Assembly (NCBI GenBank): GCA_025936735.1
Contig: JAICSU010000013.1
Span: 1-32,114, forward strand
Direction of reading: 5' to 3'
Length of the DNA stretch: 32,114 nt
DNA from: Amnibacterium sp.
GTDB taxonomy: Bacteria > Actinomycetota > Actinomycetes > Actinomycetales > Microbacteriaceae
This document shows, piece after piece, positions 1-6,591 of this stretch. The stretch's first letter is position 1; each line of letters opens with the position of its first letter. The position numbers were made by a program, and so were the translations under genes. The notes beneath the pieces are model-generated. The model was not told where the DNA came from. It ran no database searches and saw only the letters and a list, made by a program, of their open reading frames with translations.

Positions 1-311
1 CCTGGCGGGCCGAGCGGCCAACCTCGCTCGCCCTCGTGCCTCTCGGCTACGCGGACGGGGTGCCGCGGGCTGCCTCGAACCGGGCGGAGGTGCTGGTCGG
101 CGGCCGGCGCCGTCCCGTCCGCGGCCGCATCGCCATGGACCAGTTCGTGATCGAGACGGACGGCGACGTGCGCATCGGCGATCCCGTGGTGATCTTCGGC
201 GACCCGGGCACCGGCGCGCCCTCCGCGGACGACTGGGCGCGCTGGGCCGACACCATCGGCTACGAGATCGTCACGCGGATCGGCCCCCGGGTGCTGCGGC
301 GGCCCGAGTGA
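1..311 (+). CDS. alr: alanine racemase, C-terminal part (5' end outside window)
   Basis: This is the C-terminal beta-domain of a PLP-dependent alanine racemase, which interconverts L- and D-alanine for peptidoglycan. The reading frame is open from base 3 and ends at TGA 309-311, so the gene begins upstream of the window. The sequence shows the LGYADG motif (its Tyr codon at 48-50), which in this family holds the second catalytic base. It also shows the GRIAMDQ motif, whose Met helps bind the substrate carboxylate. The PLP-lysine half is not visible. The stop overlaps the GTG start of tsaE by four bases (GTGA), so the gene probably heads or belongs to the tsaE-tsaB-rimI-tsaD operon, an arrangement common in actinobacteria. 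Identity is secure from the motifs; only completeness is unknown. Confidence 0.93.
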   Translation, partial: WRAERPTSLALVPLGYADGVPRAASNRAEVLVGGRRRPVRGRIAMDQFVIETDGDVRIGDPVVIFGDPGTGAPSADDWARWADTIGYEIVTRIGPRVLRRPE

Positions 312-802
312 TCGAGCGGGCGGAGGTCCCGGACCCCGACGCCATGCACGCGCTCGGGATGCGTCTCGGCGCCGCGCTCAGGGCCGGCGACCTCGTCGTG
401 CTCACCGGGCCGCTCGGCGCGGGCAAGACCACCCTGACCGCGGGGCTCGGCGAGGGGCTCGGCGTGCGTGCTCCCGTCACCAGCCCCACGTTCGTGCTCG
501 CCCGCACCCATCCGTCGCTCGTCGGCGGACCGCCGCTCGTCCACGTGGACGCGTACCGGCTGGGCTCCGCCGCCGAGCTCGACGACCTCGACCTCGACTA
601 CGAGCACGCCGTGGTCGTCGTGGAGTGGGGCGAGGGGCTGCTCGGCGGCGTGAGCGACTCGCTGCTCGAGGTGCTGATCACGCCCCTGCGTCGCGGCGAC
701 GACGTCGCCGTGACGCCGGAGGACGGCGGCGTCGAGCCGCGCTCCGTGGAGCTGCGGCGCTCGGGTCCGCGCTGGGCCACCGCCCCGCCGCTCCTAGGCT
801 GA
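308..802 (+). CDS. tsaE: tRNA (N6-L-threonylcarbamoyladenosine37) biosynthesis ATPase TsaE
   Basis: TsaE is the P-loop ATPase that works with TsaB and TsaD to transfer threonylcarbamoyl to A37 of ANN-decoding tRNAs in the cytoplasm. The 164-residue product shows a Walker A motif GPLGAGKT at residues 34-41, the family motif TSPTF at 58-62, DAYRL at 81-85 and VEWGEG at 105-110. The length is normal to slightly long, with a short unaligned C-terminal tail of about 30 residues. The GTG start at 308 overlaps the alr stop, and no better in-frame start precedes the conserved region. TsaB follows after four bases. All t6A genes except the separate tsaC/sua5-type step are clustered here. Confidence 0.93.
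   Translation: MIERAEVPDPDAMHALGMRLGAALRAGDLVVLTGPLGAGKTTLTAGLGEGLGVRAPVTSPTFVLARTHPSLVGGPPLVHVDAYRLGSAAELDDLDLDYEHAVVVVEWGEGLLGGVSDSLLEVLITPLRRGDDVAVTPEDGGVEPRSVELRRSGPRWATAPPLLG
795..800 (+). promoter_or_regulatory. candidate -10 element of a leaderless promoter for tsaB
   Basis: TAGGCT matches the actinobacterial -10 pattern TANNNT. It ends exactly six bases before the GTG start of tsaB at 807, so transcription would begin at or next to the start codon. It lies inside the last codons of tsaE and shares its final T with the tsaE stop. No convincing -35 hexamer is visible. An identical TAGGCT with identical spacing precedes guaB3. tsaB may therefore be transcribed both from the operon and from this internal site. 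Confidence 0.45.
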
Positions 803-806
803 ACGG

Positions 807-1406
807 GTGATCCTCGCCGTCGACAGCTCCGGGACGACCGGCGCCGCGCTCGTCGACGACCGGGGCGCGGTCCTCGTCGCCCGCCGCTCCGACGACCCGC
901 GAGGTCACGCGGAGGCGATCGGCCCGCTCCTCGACCACGTGCTCGCGGGGTCCGCCGCCGCGGTCACGGCCGTCGCGTACGGGGTCGGCCCCGGCCCCTT
1001 CACCGGGCTGCGGGTGGGGATGGCCGCGGCCCGCACGGCCGCACTCGTGCTCGGCGTGCCGGAGCTGCCGGTGCTCAGCCACGACGCGATCGCCCTCGCC
1101 GCGCACGAGGGCGGGGCCGAGCTGCCGTTCGTCGTAGTCGCCGACGCGAAGCGCCGGGAGGTGTACGCGACCGTGTACCGCGAGCTCGACGCCGCGGGCG
1201 TGCCCACGCGGGCGGGCGAGCCGACCGTGGGGGCGGTGGGCGCCGTCCCCGACCTCCCGGCGGTGCGCGCCGCCGTGGACCCCGGTGCGCTCGGCCGCGT
1301 CGCCGCGCTGCGCCGCGCCGCGGGGCTCGCGCCGGAGTCGCCGACGGCCCGCTACCTCCGCAGCCCGGACGTCACCCTCGCCGCCCCGAAGCGGGTGACC
1401 GGATGA
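807..1406 (+). CDS. tsaB: tRNA threonylcarbamoyladenosine biosynthesis protein TsaB
   Basis: TsaB is the ASKHA-fold partner of TsaD. It forms a heterodimer with TsaD that is activated by TsaE to complete t6A37 synthesis. The 199-residue product starts [10 protein letters not shown], which matches the family's N-terminal strand. It carries the diagnostic [13 protein letters not shown] motif at residues 59-71. The C-terminal half is variable, as usual for the family, and lacks the metal-binding histidines of TsaD, so it is the non-catalytic paralogue. GTG at 807 is the only start that keeps the first strand. No Shine-Dalgarno sequence is visible, which fits either coupling to tsaE four bases upstream or leaderless initiation. 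The stop overlaps rimI (ATGA). Confidence 0.93.
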   Translation: MILAVDSSGTTGAALVDDRGAVLVARRSDDPRGHAEAIGPLLDHVLAGSAAAVTAVAYGVGPGPFTGLRVGMAAARTAALVLGVPELPVLSHDAIALAAHEGGAELPFVVVADAKRREVYATVYRELDAAGVPTRAGEPTVGAVGAVPDLPAVRAAVDPGALGRVAALRRAAGLAPESPTARYLRSPDVTLAAPKRVTG

Positions 1407-1864
1407 CGCAGCTGCGTCCCGCGCGTCCGGACGACCTCGACGGGGTCATGGCGATCGAGACCGCGAGCTTCCCGACCGATGCCTGGAGCCGTTCGAGCAT
1501 GGCCGCCACCCTGGCCGACCGGGACGCCGCTGCGCTCGTCGCCACGGAGGCGGACACGATCATCGGCTACGCCGCCGTGCTCGCCCCCCGCGGGGCGAGC
1601 GACGCGGACATCCTCACCCTCGCGGTCGCCCAGGCGGCGAGGGGCCGTGGCACGGGACGCGAGCTGCTCCAGGGGCTGCTCACCGTCGCGGCCGGCCGGG
1701 GCGCCTCCCGGGTCTTCCTCGAGGTGCGCGCCGACAACCCCGTCGCCGCCGCCCTGTACGCGTCCACGGGGTTCCAGGTGGTCGGCCGGCGACCGCGCTA
1801 CTACCAGCCCGACGACGTGGACGCCGTCGTGATGCGGCTCGAGCTGCCGGTGGGGGTCCGATGA
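1403..1864 (+). CDS. rimI: ribosomal protein S18-alanine N-acetyltransferase (GNAT)
   Basis: This is a GNAT-fold N-acetyltransferase of the RimI type, which acetylates the N-terminal alanine of ribosomal protein S18. The 153-residue product has acetyl-CoA binding motif A from about residue 77 (Q..RGRGTG, 77-85), a glutamate in FLEVRADN near 107 and the catalytic-type tyrosine in ALYASTGF at 119. It is encoded between tsaB and tsaD with ATGA overlaps on both sides, the classic actinobacterial arrangement. In several actinobacteria rimI and tsaD are fused; here they are separate genes. The substrate assignment rests on family and context. A broader N-terminal acetyltransferase role cannot be excluded. 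Confidence 0.9.
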   Translation: MTQLRPARPDDLDGVMAIETASFPTDAWSRSSMAATLADRDAAALVATEADTIIGYAAVLAPRGASDADILTLAVAQAARGRGTGRELLQGLLTVAAGRGASRVFLEVRADNPVAAALYASTGFQVVGRRPRYYQPDDVDAVVMRLELPVGVR

Positions 1865-2925
1865 GCAGGGAACCGCTGGTGCTCGGCATCGAGACCTCCT
1901 GCGACGAGACCGGCATCGGCATCGTCCGCGGGCGGGAGGTGCTCGCGAACGTGATCGCCTCCTCGATGGAGGAGCAGGCGCGCTACGGCGGCGTCGTGCC
2001 CGAGATCGCCGCGCGGGCCCACCTGGAGGCGCTCACGCCGGCCCTGCGGCAGGCGCTCGCAGTCGCGGGCGTCGGCATCGCCGACCTCGACGCGGTCGCC
2101 GTCACGGCCGGTCCGGGCCTCGCGGGGGCGCTCATGGTCGGGGTGGGAGCCGCGAAGGCGCTCGCGGTCGCGGCCGGTCTCCCGCTGTACGGCGTGAACC
2201 ACCTCGTCGGGCACGTGACCGCGGATCTGCTGCACGCCACGGGCGCCGAGGCACGCGCCACGGAGCTGCCGGTGGTCGCGCTGCTCGTCTCCGGCGGACA
2301 CACCTCCCTCCTTCTCGTGCGGGACCTCACCGACGACGTCGAGCTGCTCGGGGAGACCCTCGACGACGCCGCGGGGGAGGCGTTCGACAAGACCGCCCGC
2401 CTGCTCGGCCTCGCCTACCCCGGCGGACCCCGGATCGACGCGGCGGCGATCGGGGGCGACCCGGCCGCGATCCGCTTCCCGCGGGCGCTGACCGCGGCGA
2501 AGGACCGTGCGGCGCACCGCTTCGACTTCTCGTTCAGCGGCCTGAAGACCGCCGTCGCCCGCACGGTGGAGCGGGCCGACGCGGCGGGCGAGGCCGTTCC
2601 GCTCGCCGACGTCGCCGCCGGGTTCCGCGAGGCCGTCGTCGACGTGCTCGTCACCAAGGCGCTGGACGCCTGCGCCGAGACGGGGGTGCCCCGCCTGCTG
2701 CTCGGCGGCGGCGTCGTGGCGAACCGGCGGCTCCGCGACGTGGCGATCGAGCGGGCGGCGGCGGCAGGGGTCACGGTCCGCATCCCGCCGCTCGAGCTGT
2801 GCACCGACAACGGCGCGATGATCGCGGGCCTCGCGGCGATGCGGATCGTGGCCGGTCACGCGCCCAGCGGGCTCACCTTCGGCGTGGACTCCACGCTGCC
2901 GGTCGACGTGGTCCAGGTGCCCTGA
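1861..2925 (+). CDS. tsaD: tRNA N6-adenosine threonylcarbamoyltransferase TsaD
   Basis: TsaD catalyses transfer of the threonylcarbamoyl group from TC-AMP to A37 of tRNA. The 354-residue product has the full family set: [10 protein letters not shown] at residues 9-18, the metal-binding pair H114 and H118 in NHLVGH, the VSGGHTSL nucleotide loop near 143-150, and the C-terminal metal ligand Asp316 in [10 protein letters not shown]. The length is typical. The ATG at 1861 overlaps the rimI stop. This is the last gene of the overlapping alr/tsaEB-rimI-tsaD block; a 90-base gap with its own promoter-like sequence follows. No truncation or unusual residues seen. Confidence 0.96.
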   Translation: MSREPLVLGIETSCDETGIGIVRGREVLANVIASSMEEQARYGGVVPEIAARAHLEALTPALRQALAVAGVGIADLDAVAVTAGPGLAGALMVGVGAAKALAVAAGLPLYGVNHLVGHVTADLLHATGAEARATELPVVALLVSGGHTSLLLVRDLTDDVELLGETLDDAAGEAFDKTARLLGLAYPGGPRIDAAAIGGDPAAIRFPRALTAAKDRAAHRFDFSFSGLKTAVARTVERADAAGEAVPLADVAAGFREAVVDVLVTKALDACAETGVPRLLLGGGVVANRRLRDVAIERAAAAGVTVRIPPLELCTDNGAMIAGLAAMRIVAGHAPSGLTFGVDSTLPVDVVQVP

Positions 2926-2944
2926 ACGGGGCGAGCGCGGCGCG

Positions 2945-2974
2945 TTGACACTCCGCGGGGGCCGCTGCCAGCAT
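2945..2974 (+). promoter_or_regulatory. candidate sigma-70-type promoter for the DUF4190-like pair
   Basis: A perfect TTGACA -35 hexamer (2945-2950) is followed after 18 bases by CAGCAT (2969-2974), which fits the loose actinobacterial -10 pattern. Transcription would start near 2981, about 35 bases before the ATG at 3016, leaving room for the GAAGGGA ribosome binding site at 3004-3010. The position directly after the tsaD stop suggests that the two small membrane-protein genes are transcribed on their own. Confidence 0.5.
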
Positions 2975-3015
2975 GGGCGCTGCCGGCGGCGCCGACCGTC
3001 GGCGAAGGGACTCCC

Positions 3016-3339
3016 ATGAGCGACTACCAGCCCACGCCGCCGCCGTCGACGCCGTATGCGCCCGCTCCGGCATCGGGCAAGTCCCCGGTGCTCAGCATCC
3101 TGTCGCTGATCTTCGGGATCCTCGGCGTCGTCCTCTCCCTGTTCCTGTTCGGCACCGGCTTCCTCCCCGGCGCAGCGGCGGTCGTCCTCGGCTTCCTCGG
3201 ACGCCGCAAGGAGCCGCAGGCGAAGGGGATGTGGCTCACGGGGCTCATCACGGGCTTCGTGGCCGTCGCCCTCGCGATCATCGTCTGGATCGGTCTCGCG
3301 GTGATCGTCGGCCTCGCCGGGGCGTCGTCCAGCCACTGA
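3016..3339 (+). CDS. small DUF4190-like two-helix membrane protein
   Basis: A 107-residue protein with a proline-rich cytoplasmic-type head (about residues 1-24, YQPTPPPSTPYAP) followed by two hydrophobic segments, roughly 27-57 and 72-100. The segments are separated by a basic loop containing GRRKEPQAKG. This layout resembles the DUF4190 family of actinobacterial membrane proteins, whose function is unknown. ATG 3016 is preceded at five bases by GAAGGGA, a good ribosome binding site, and by a TTGACA-type promoter. It is followed 63 bases later by a second protein of similar layout. I cannot assign a function; the family call rests on topology and loop composition, not on an alignment. Confidence 0.75.
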   Translation: MSDYQPTPPPSTPYAPAPASGKSPVLSILSLIFGILGVVLSLFLFGTGFLPGAAAVVLGFLGRRKEPQAKGMWLTGLITGFVAVALAIIVWIGLAVIVGLAGASSSH

Positions 3340-3402
3340 TCGGCGCCTCGTGGCGCGGACGGTTCCGCGTGCTCGCCGTCCGTCCCACCGAAAGGCTCCG
3401 CC

Positions 3403-3687
3403 GTGTCCTCGTCCTACCAGCCCGTCCCGACGCAGTACGGGCAGCTGCCGCAGGAGCGCTTCAACACCCTGTCGATCGTCGCGTTCATCCTGGCGTTCGT
3501 CGTGTCGATCGGTGCCGTGATCTGCGGGCACATCGCCCTCTCCCAGATCAGGCGCACCGGTGAGCGCGGTCGCGCCCTCGCGATCTGGGCGCTCGTGCTC
3601 GGCTACCTCGGCATCCTGCTCGGGATCGTCTACGCCGTCGTGATCATCGGGCTGATCGCCAGCGGCGTCGCGACCGGCGCCTACTGA
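3403..3687 (+). CDS. small DUF4190 domain protein, second of a tandem pair
   Basis: A 94-residue protein with a short polar head (SSSYQPVPTQYGQ) and two membrane segments, about residues 24-48 and 61-88. Between them is the basic loop SQIRRTGERGRALA, the hallmark region of DUF4190 proteins. The GTG start at 3403 has GAAAGG (3390-3395) seven bases upstream. It resembles the preceding gene in size, in the N-terminal YQP motif and in topology, so the two are probably diverged duplicates in one transcript. It ends 12 bases before the convergent methyltransferase gene, with no obvious hairpin between them. No function is known to me for this family. Confidence 0.8.
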   Translation: MSSSYQPVPTQYGQLPQERFNTLSIVAFILAFVVSIGAVICGHIALSQIRRTGERGRALAIWALVLGYLGILLGIVYAVVIIGLIASGVATGAY

Positions 3688-3699
3688 ACCGCGTCCGGA

Positions 3700-4890
3700 T
3701 CAGACCGTCAGGCGGCGGCAGATGAGCGCCACCCGGCGCTCGGTCGTGCGGGTGACGATCAGGGTCGCCTCGGCGTCGCCCGCGAGGCCGAGGAAGGTGC
3801 GGAACGTCGACGGGTCGAGGTCGACGCCGCGCTTCTTGATCTCCAGCCGGCCGATCCGCCGCGCCTTCAGCTCCCGCCGGATCCGCAGGCGGTCGAACGG
3901 CAGCACGGCCTGGATCTCGAACGACGTGACGAACGGCGTCGAGAGCGGCAGGTCGCCGGTCAGGTAGGCGATCGACGGCCCGACGGGCCGCGTGCCGGTG
4001 GCCCGCGCGAGGTCGCCGAGCAGACGGGCGCGGATGACGGCCCCGTCGGGCTCGTGCAGGTACCCGGCCAGCGGCCCGGGGGGCTCATCCGGGCTGTCGG
4101 CGGCGGCCGTCATCTCGGCGGATCCGCGGTCGGTCACGACGAGCGCGGCACGGCGCACGTCGCCGCGGCGCAGGTCCCCGAACCAGAGGGCCGTCTCCAC
4201 GACGTCCCCACCGCTCGACACCCACTGCGCTTCGGCCTCCGGAGGGATGGCGTCGCGGTCGTGCGCGGGGGAGAGCTTCAGGCCGACCGGCAGCCGCTCG
4301 GCGAGCCGGGCCGCGAACTCGAGCGACGGCGAGTAGTCGGCCGGCCCGACCCGGCGGGTCTCGCCGTGCCCGGCGGTCCGCCGGGCGGGGTCGAGCCAGA
4401 CGGCGTGGACGGCCGTGAGGTCGGCCTGCTCGGCGTCCCCCGTGCGGACGTCGACGTCCGGGAACGGTGCGAGGTTGTACGCCGCGATCGCGGCGGTGAC
4501 CGGATCGCGCTCGACCGCGAGCACCTCCAGGTCGACCGCCGCGAACGCGAGCGCGTCGCCGCCGATGCCGCAGCCGAGGTCCGCGATGCGTCCCGGGTCG
4601 AGTCCGCGGAAGCGCGCGGCGTGGTGCGCGGCGACGTCAAGGCGGGTCGCCTGCTCGAGCCCGGCGCGGGTGAAGAGCATCCGCCCGGCGAAGTCGCCGA
4701 ACTTCGCCACGGCCCTGCGGCGCAGCTTCGCCTGCGTGAGGATGGCCGCGGTCTCGTCCGGGCTGAAGCCCGCGCGGCGCAGCGCGGTCGACCGGGCCAC
4801 CACGTCGGCGGTTCCCGTCGGCGCGGGCTCGGCGTCGACGGCGGAGAGCACGCGGGGGGAGAGCAGGCGCTCGAGTTCGTCCTGCTCCAC
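3700..4890 (-). CDS. class I SAM-dependent methyltransferase with THUMP-like C-terminal domain
   Basis: A 396-residue predicted methyltransferase. The SAM-binding motif I (ADLGCGIGGDA) lies at about residues 103-113, followed by the acidic strand end LAVERD. A WLDPARR segment near the middle resembles the catalytic D-P-x-R region seen in RNA methyltransferase-like proteins. The C-terminal third (EIKKRGVDLDP and on) looks like the THUMP-like domain of actinobacterial members of this family. The substrate is unknown; an RNA target is plausible. I chose GTG at 4890 (MEQDELERLL) over upstream starts because it sits six bases after a TACGGT -10 element and because the upstream residues look non-coding. 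It is divergent from groES. Confidence 0.85.
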   Translation of the reverse strand: MEQDELERLLSPRVLSAVDAEPAPTGTADVVARSTALRRAGFSPDETAAILTQAKLRRRAVAKFGDFAGRMLFTRAGLEQATRLDVAAHHAARFRGLDPGRIADLGCGIGGDALAFAAVDLEVLAVERDPVTAAIAAYNLAPFPDVDVRTGDAEQADLTAVHAVWLDPARRTAGHGETRRVGPADYSPSLEFAARLAERLPVGLKLSPAHDRDAIPPEAEAQWVSSGGDVVETALWFGDLRRGDVRRAALVVTDRGSAEMTAAADSPDEPPGPLAGYLHEPDGAVIRARLLGDLARATGTRPVGPSIAYLTGDLPLSTPFVTSFEIQAVLPFDRLRIRRELKARRIGRLEIKKRGVDLDPSTFRTFLGLAGDAEATLIVTRTTERRVALICRRLTV

Positions 4891-4896
4891 GTCTTC

Positions 4897-4902
4897 ACCG
4901 TA
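4897..4902 (-). promoter_or_regulatory. candidate -10 element of a leaderless promoter for the methyltransferase gene
   Basis: On the minus strand TACGGT fits TANNNT and is separated from the GTG at 4890 by exactly six bases, the same geometry as at tsaB and guaB3. There is no Shine-Dalgarno sequence in front of the GTG. The element fixes the likely start codon of the methyltransferase and implies a leaderless mRNA. No clear -35 box is visible. Confidence 0.45.
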
Positions 4903-4943
4903 ACCGGATCCGCGTGGCCCGGCAGTCGAGCGGCGGCCGCCCG

Positions 4944-4970
4944 TTGGCACTCGCATTGCGAGAGTGCCAA
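4944..4970 (+). promoter_or_regulatory. CIRCE operator 1 (HrcA site) of groES
   Basis: A perfect 9-9-9 inverted repeat, TTGGCACTC, nine bases, GAGTGCCAA. It differs from the consensus CIRCE (TTAGCACTC-N9-GAGTGCTAA) only by a compensated A/G change in each arm. Its spacer contains TTGCGA (4956-4961), a usable -35 box, so HrcA bound here would block RNA polymerase directly. It is expected to give heat-inducible expression of groES. Confidence 0.92.
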
Positions 4971-4985
4971 AGAGCCCCCTAGACT
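4956..4985 (+). promoter_or_regulatory. groES promoter
   Basis: TTGCGA (4956-4961) and TAGACT (4980-4985) are separated by 18 bases. The -35 box lies inside the spacer of CIRCE 1. The predicted transcription start near 4992 coincides with the first base of the second, degenerate CIRCE, so the promoter is bracketed by both operators. Confidence 0.7.
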
Positions 4986-4991
4986 CCGATG

Positions 4992-5018
4992 TTGGCACTC
5001 AGGGCTACCCAGTGCCAG
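4992..5018 (+). promoter_or_regulatory. degenerate second CIRCE operator of groES
   Basis: The left arm TTGGCACTC (4992-5000) is identical to that of the first operator. After nine bases the right arm reads CAGTGCCAG, matching GAGTGCCAA except at both ends. It starts 48 bases after the first operator and at the predicted transcription start, so it would lie in the 5' untranslated region of the groES mRNA. Confidence 0.75.
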
Positions 5019-5054
5019 CAGAACGTCCGATCGCCAAGAAAGAAGAGGTGGACC

Positions 5055-5351
5055 GTGCCGGTCTCCATCAAGCCGCTCGAGGATCGCATCGTGATCAGCC
5101 AGGTCGAGGCCGAGCAGACGACCGCGTCGGGTCTCGTCATCCCCGACACCGCCAAGGAGAAGCCCCAGGAGGGCGAGGTCGTGGCGGTCGGTCCCGGCCG
5201 CATCGACGACAACGGCAACCGCGTGCCGCTCGATGTCGCGGTCGGCGACCGGGTGATCTACTCGAAGTACGGCGGGACCGAGGTCAAGGTCGGCGGCGAG
5301 GACTACCTCGTGCTGTCCGCCCGCGACGTGCTCGCCGTCGTCACCCACTGA
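5055..5351 (+). CDS. groES: co-chaperonin GroES (Hsp10)
   Basis: GroES caps the GroEL folding chamber in the cytoplasm. The 98-residue product, starting [12 protein letters not shown] after the initiator, has normal family length. It carries the mobile loop around residues 16-35 with the GroEL-contacting hydrophobic stretch in [10 protein letters not shown], and the conserved [13 protein letters not shown] segment near 64-76. GTG 5055 is supported by AAGAGG at 5043-5048, six bases upstream. Expression is probably controlled by HrcA through two CIRCE sites. No groEL follows: a strong hairpin terminator closes the unit, so the chaperonin subunit must be encoded elsewhere. Confidence 0.97.
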   Translation: MPVSIKPLEDRIVISQVEAEQTTASGLVIPDTAKEKPQEGEVVAVGPGRIDDNGNRVPLDVAVGDRVIYSKYGGTEVKVGGEDYLVLSARDVLAVVTH

Positions 5352-5371
5352 CGCCGCTCGTTTCCGTGGGC

Positions 5372-5407
5372 CGGGGCCCGCATCCGTCGTGACGGATGCG
5401 GGCCCCG
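5372..5407 (+). terminator. hairpin terminator after groES
   Basis: A perfect 17-bp stem (arms 5372-5388 and 5391-5407) with only two unpaired central bases lies 20 bases after the groES stop. There is no T-tract, as is usual in such GC-rich genomes. It separates groES from the unrelated rarD gene. Confidence 0.8.
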
Positions 5408-5491
5408 ACGCATTCCTGACGCGCTGCGCCCGGATCCCGCCGGGTCCGCGGGGCGCACCCCCGCCGGACGAGACCCGGAGCGGGCGGCAGG

Positions 5492-5497
5492 TAGCGT
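5492..5497 (+). promoter_or_regulatory. candidate -10 element of a near-leaderless promoter for rarD
   Basis: TAGCGT lies seven bases before the GTG at 5505. No ribosome binding site precedes the start, so a leaderless transcript is likely, as proposed for tsaB, guaB3 and the methyltransferase gene. Confidence 0.4.
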
Positions 5498-5504
5498 TCC
5501 TGCA

Positions 5505-6449
5505 GTGAGTGATGCGCGAGCGCGGGAGCGCACCCGGAGCGGCATGGGCTTCGGGCTCCTCGCGTACTTCCTCTGGGGCGCGATGCCCGTCTACTTCCTC
5601 GCGATGGCGCCCGCAGGCGCCTTCGAGATCGTCGGCTGGCGGATCGTCTTCTCGCTCGTGTTCTGCGCCCTGCTGCTCACCGTCACGCGGACCTGGGGGT
5701 CCTTCCGTGCGGTGCTCCGTGACCGGCGCACGGTGCTCACCTTCGCGCTCGCCGGCGCCCTGATCTACGTCAACTGGACCGTCTACGTGCTGGCCACCGT
5801 CAGCGGTCGCGTCGTCGACGCCGCCCTCGGCTACTTCATCAACCCGATCGTCACCGTGCTGCTCGGGGTGCTCGTCCTGAAGGAGCGCCTGCGCATCGGG
5901 CAGTGGATCGCGGTCGGCATCAGCGCGCTCGCCGTCGTCGTGCTCGGCGTGGAGGCCGGCGCGCTGCCGTGGATCTCCCTCGCGCTCGCGGCGTCCTTCG
6001 GCCTCTACGGGCTGGTGAAGAAGCAGGTGGGGGGCTCGGCCGACGTGGTCACGGGGCTCACCCTCGAGACCGCCTGGCTCACCCCGGTCGCCGCGGTCCA
6101 GCTGCTCGTCGTCGGCTTCGGGCCCGGTCTCGCGTTCGGCGCCGCCGGCACCTTCCCGACTCTGATGATGGCCTCGGCAGGGATCGGCACCGCCGTGCCG
6201 CTCCTGCTCTTCGGATCCGCTGCGAAGCGGCTGCCCCTCACCGTCGCCGGCTTCCTGCAGTACCTCGCGCCGATCCTGCAGTTCCTCATCGGCGTGCTCG
6301 TCCTGCACGAGGCGATGCCGCCCGGCCGGCTCGCGGGCTTCGTGCTCGTCTGGATCGCGCTGCTGATGCTCGTCGGCGAGTCGCTGCTGGTCCTCCGGCG
6401 GACGCGCCGTGCGCCGGGCGTGCTGTCCTCCGCGCTCCCCGAGGTCTGA
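5505..6449 (+). CDS. rarD: RarD/EamA-family drug/metabolite transporter
   Basis: A 314-residue integral membrane protein of the EamA (DMT) superfamily, RarD subgroup, with about ten hydrophobic segments and the family's two-fold internal repeat. The N-terminal stretch GLLAYFLWGAMPVYF is typical of RarD. GYFINPIVTVLLGVLVLKERLR marks the end of the first repeat, and YLAPILQFLIGVLVLHEAMPP the end of the second. RarD was named from chloramphenicol sensitivity in Pseudomonas, but its transported substrate is not established. The gene stands alone between the groES terminator and the liv operon. GTG 5505 is chosen from the -10 element seven bases upstream. Confidence 0.9.
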   Translation: MSDARARERTRSGMGFGLLAYFLWGAMPVYFLAMAPAGAFEIVGWRIVFSLVFCALLLTVTRTWGSFRAVLRDRRTVLTFALAGALIYVNWTVYVLATVSGRVVDAALGYFINPIVTVLLGVLVLKERLRIGQWIAVGISALAVVVLGVEAGALPWISLALAASFGLYGLVKKQVGGSADVVTGLTLETAWLTPVAAVQLLVVGFGPGLAFGAAGTFPTLMMASAGIGTAVPLLLFGSAAKRLPLTVAGFLQYLAPILQFLIGVLVLHEAMPPGRLAGFVLVWIALLMLVGESLLVLRRTRRAPGVLSSALPEV

Positions 6450-6522
6450 GCGCCGAGGTCACGGACGCGTAACGAATCGTCGTCAGGGGCCTCTCGGAAA
6501 CCCACGGGCGACGCTGTGTTCC

Positions 6523-6528
6523 TAGGTT
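6523..6528 (+). promoter_or_regulatory. candidate -10 element upstream of the liv operon
   Basis: TAGGTT in the 142-base gap between rarD and livK is the best -10 match. It would place the transcript start near 6535 and leave a leader of about 57 bases with GAAGGA (6581-6586) before the ATG. No good -35 box is seen at normal spacing, so this is tentative. Nothing else is recognisable in the gap. Confidence 0.3.
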
Positions 6529-6591
6529 TGCGGCACCACTCGGTATGGGCCCGCCCTGGACCGACGCATCCACGACAGACGAAGGATTGCA

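Noticed and set aside
3355-3384. Possible 7-bp hairpin between the two DUF4190-like genes
   Set aside because: The stem is short with a 14-base loop, no more than expected by chance in DNA this rich in G and C.
1801-3531. A 576-codon minus-strand open frame opposite tsaD and the DUF4190-like genes
   Set aside because: Composition is charged and repetitive, no motif is recognisable, and it crosses several genes and intergenic sites on the other strand; it is a shadow of tsaD codon usage.
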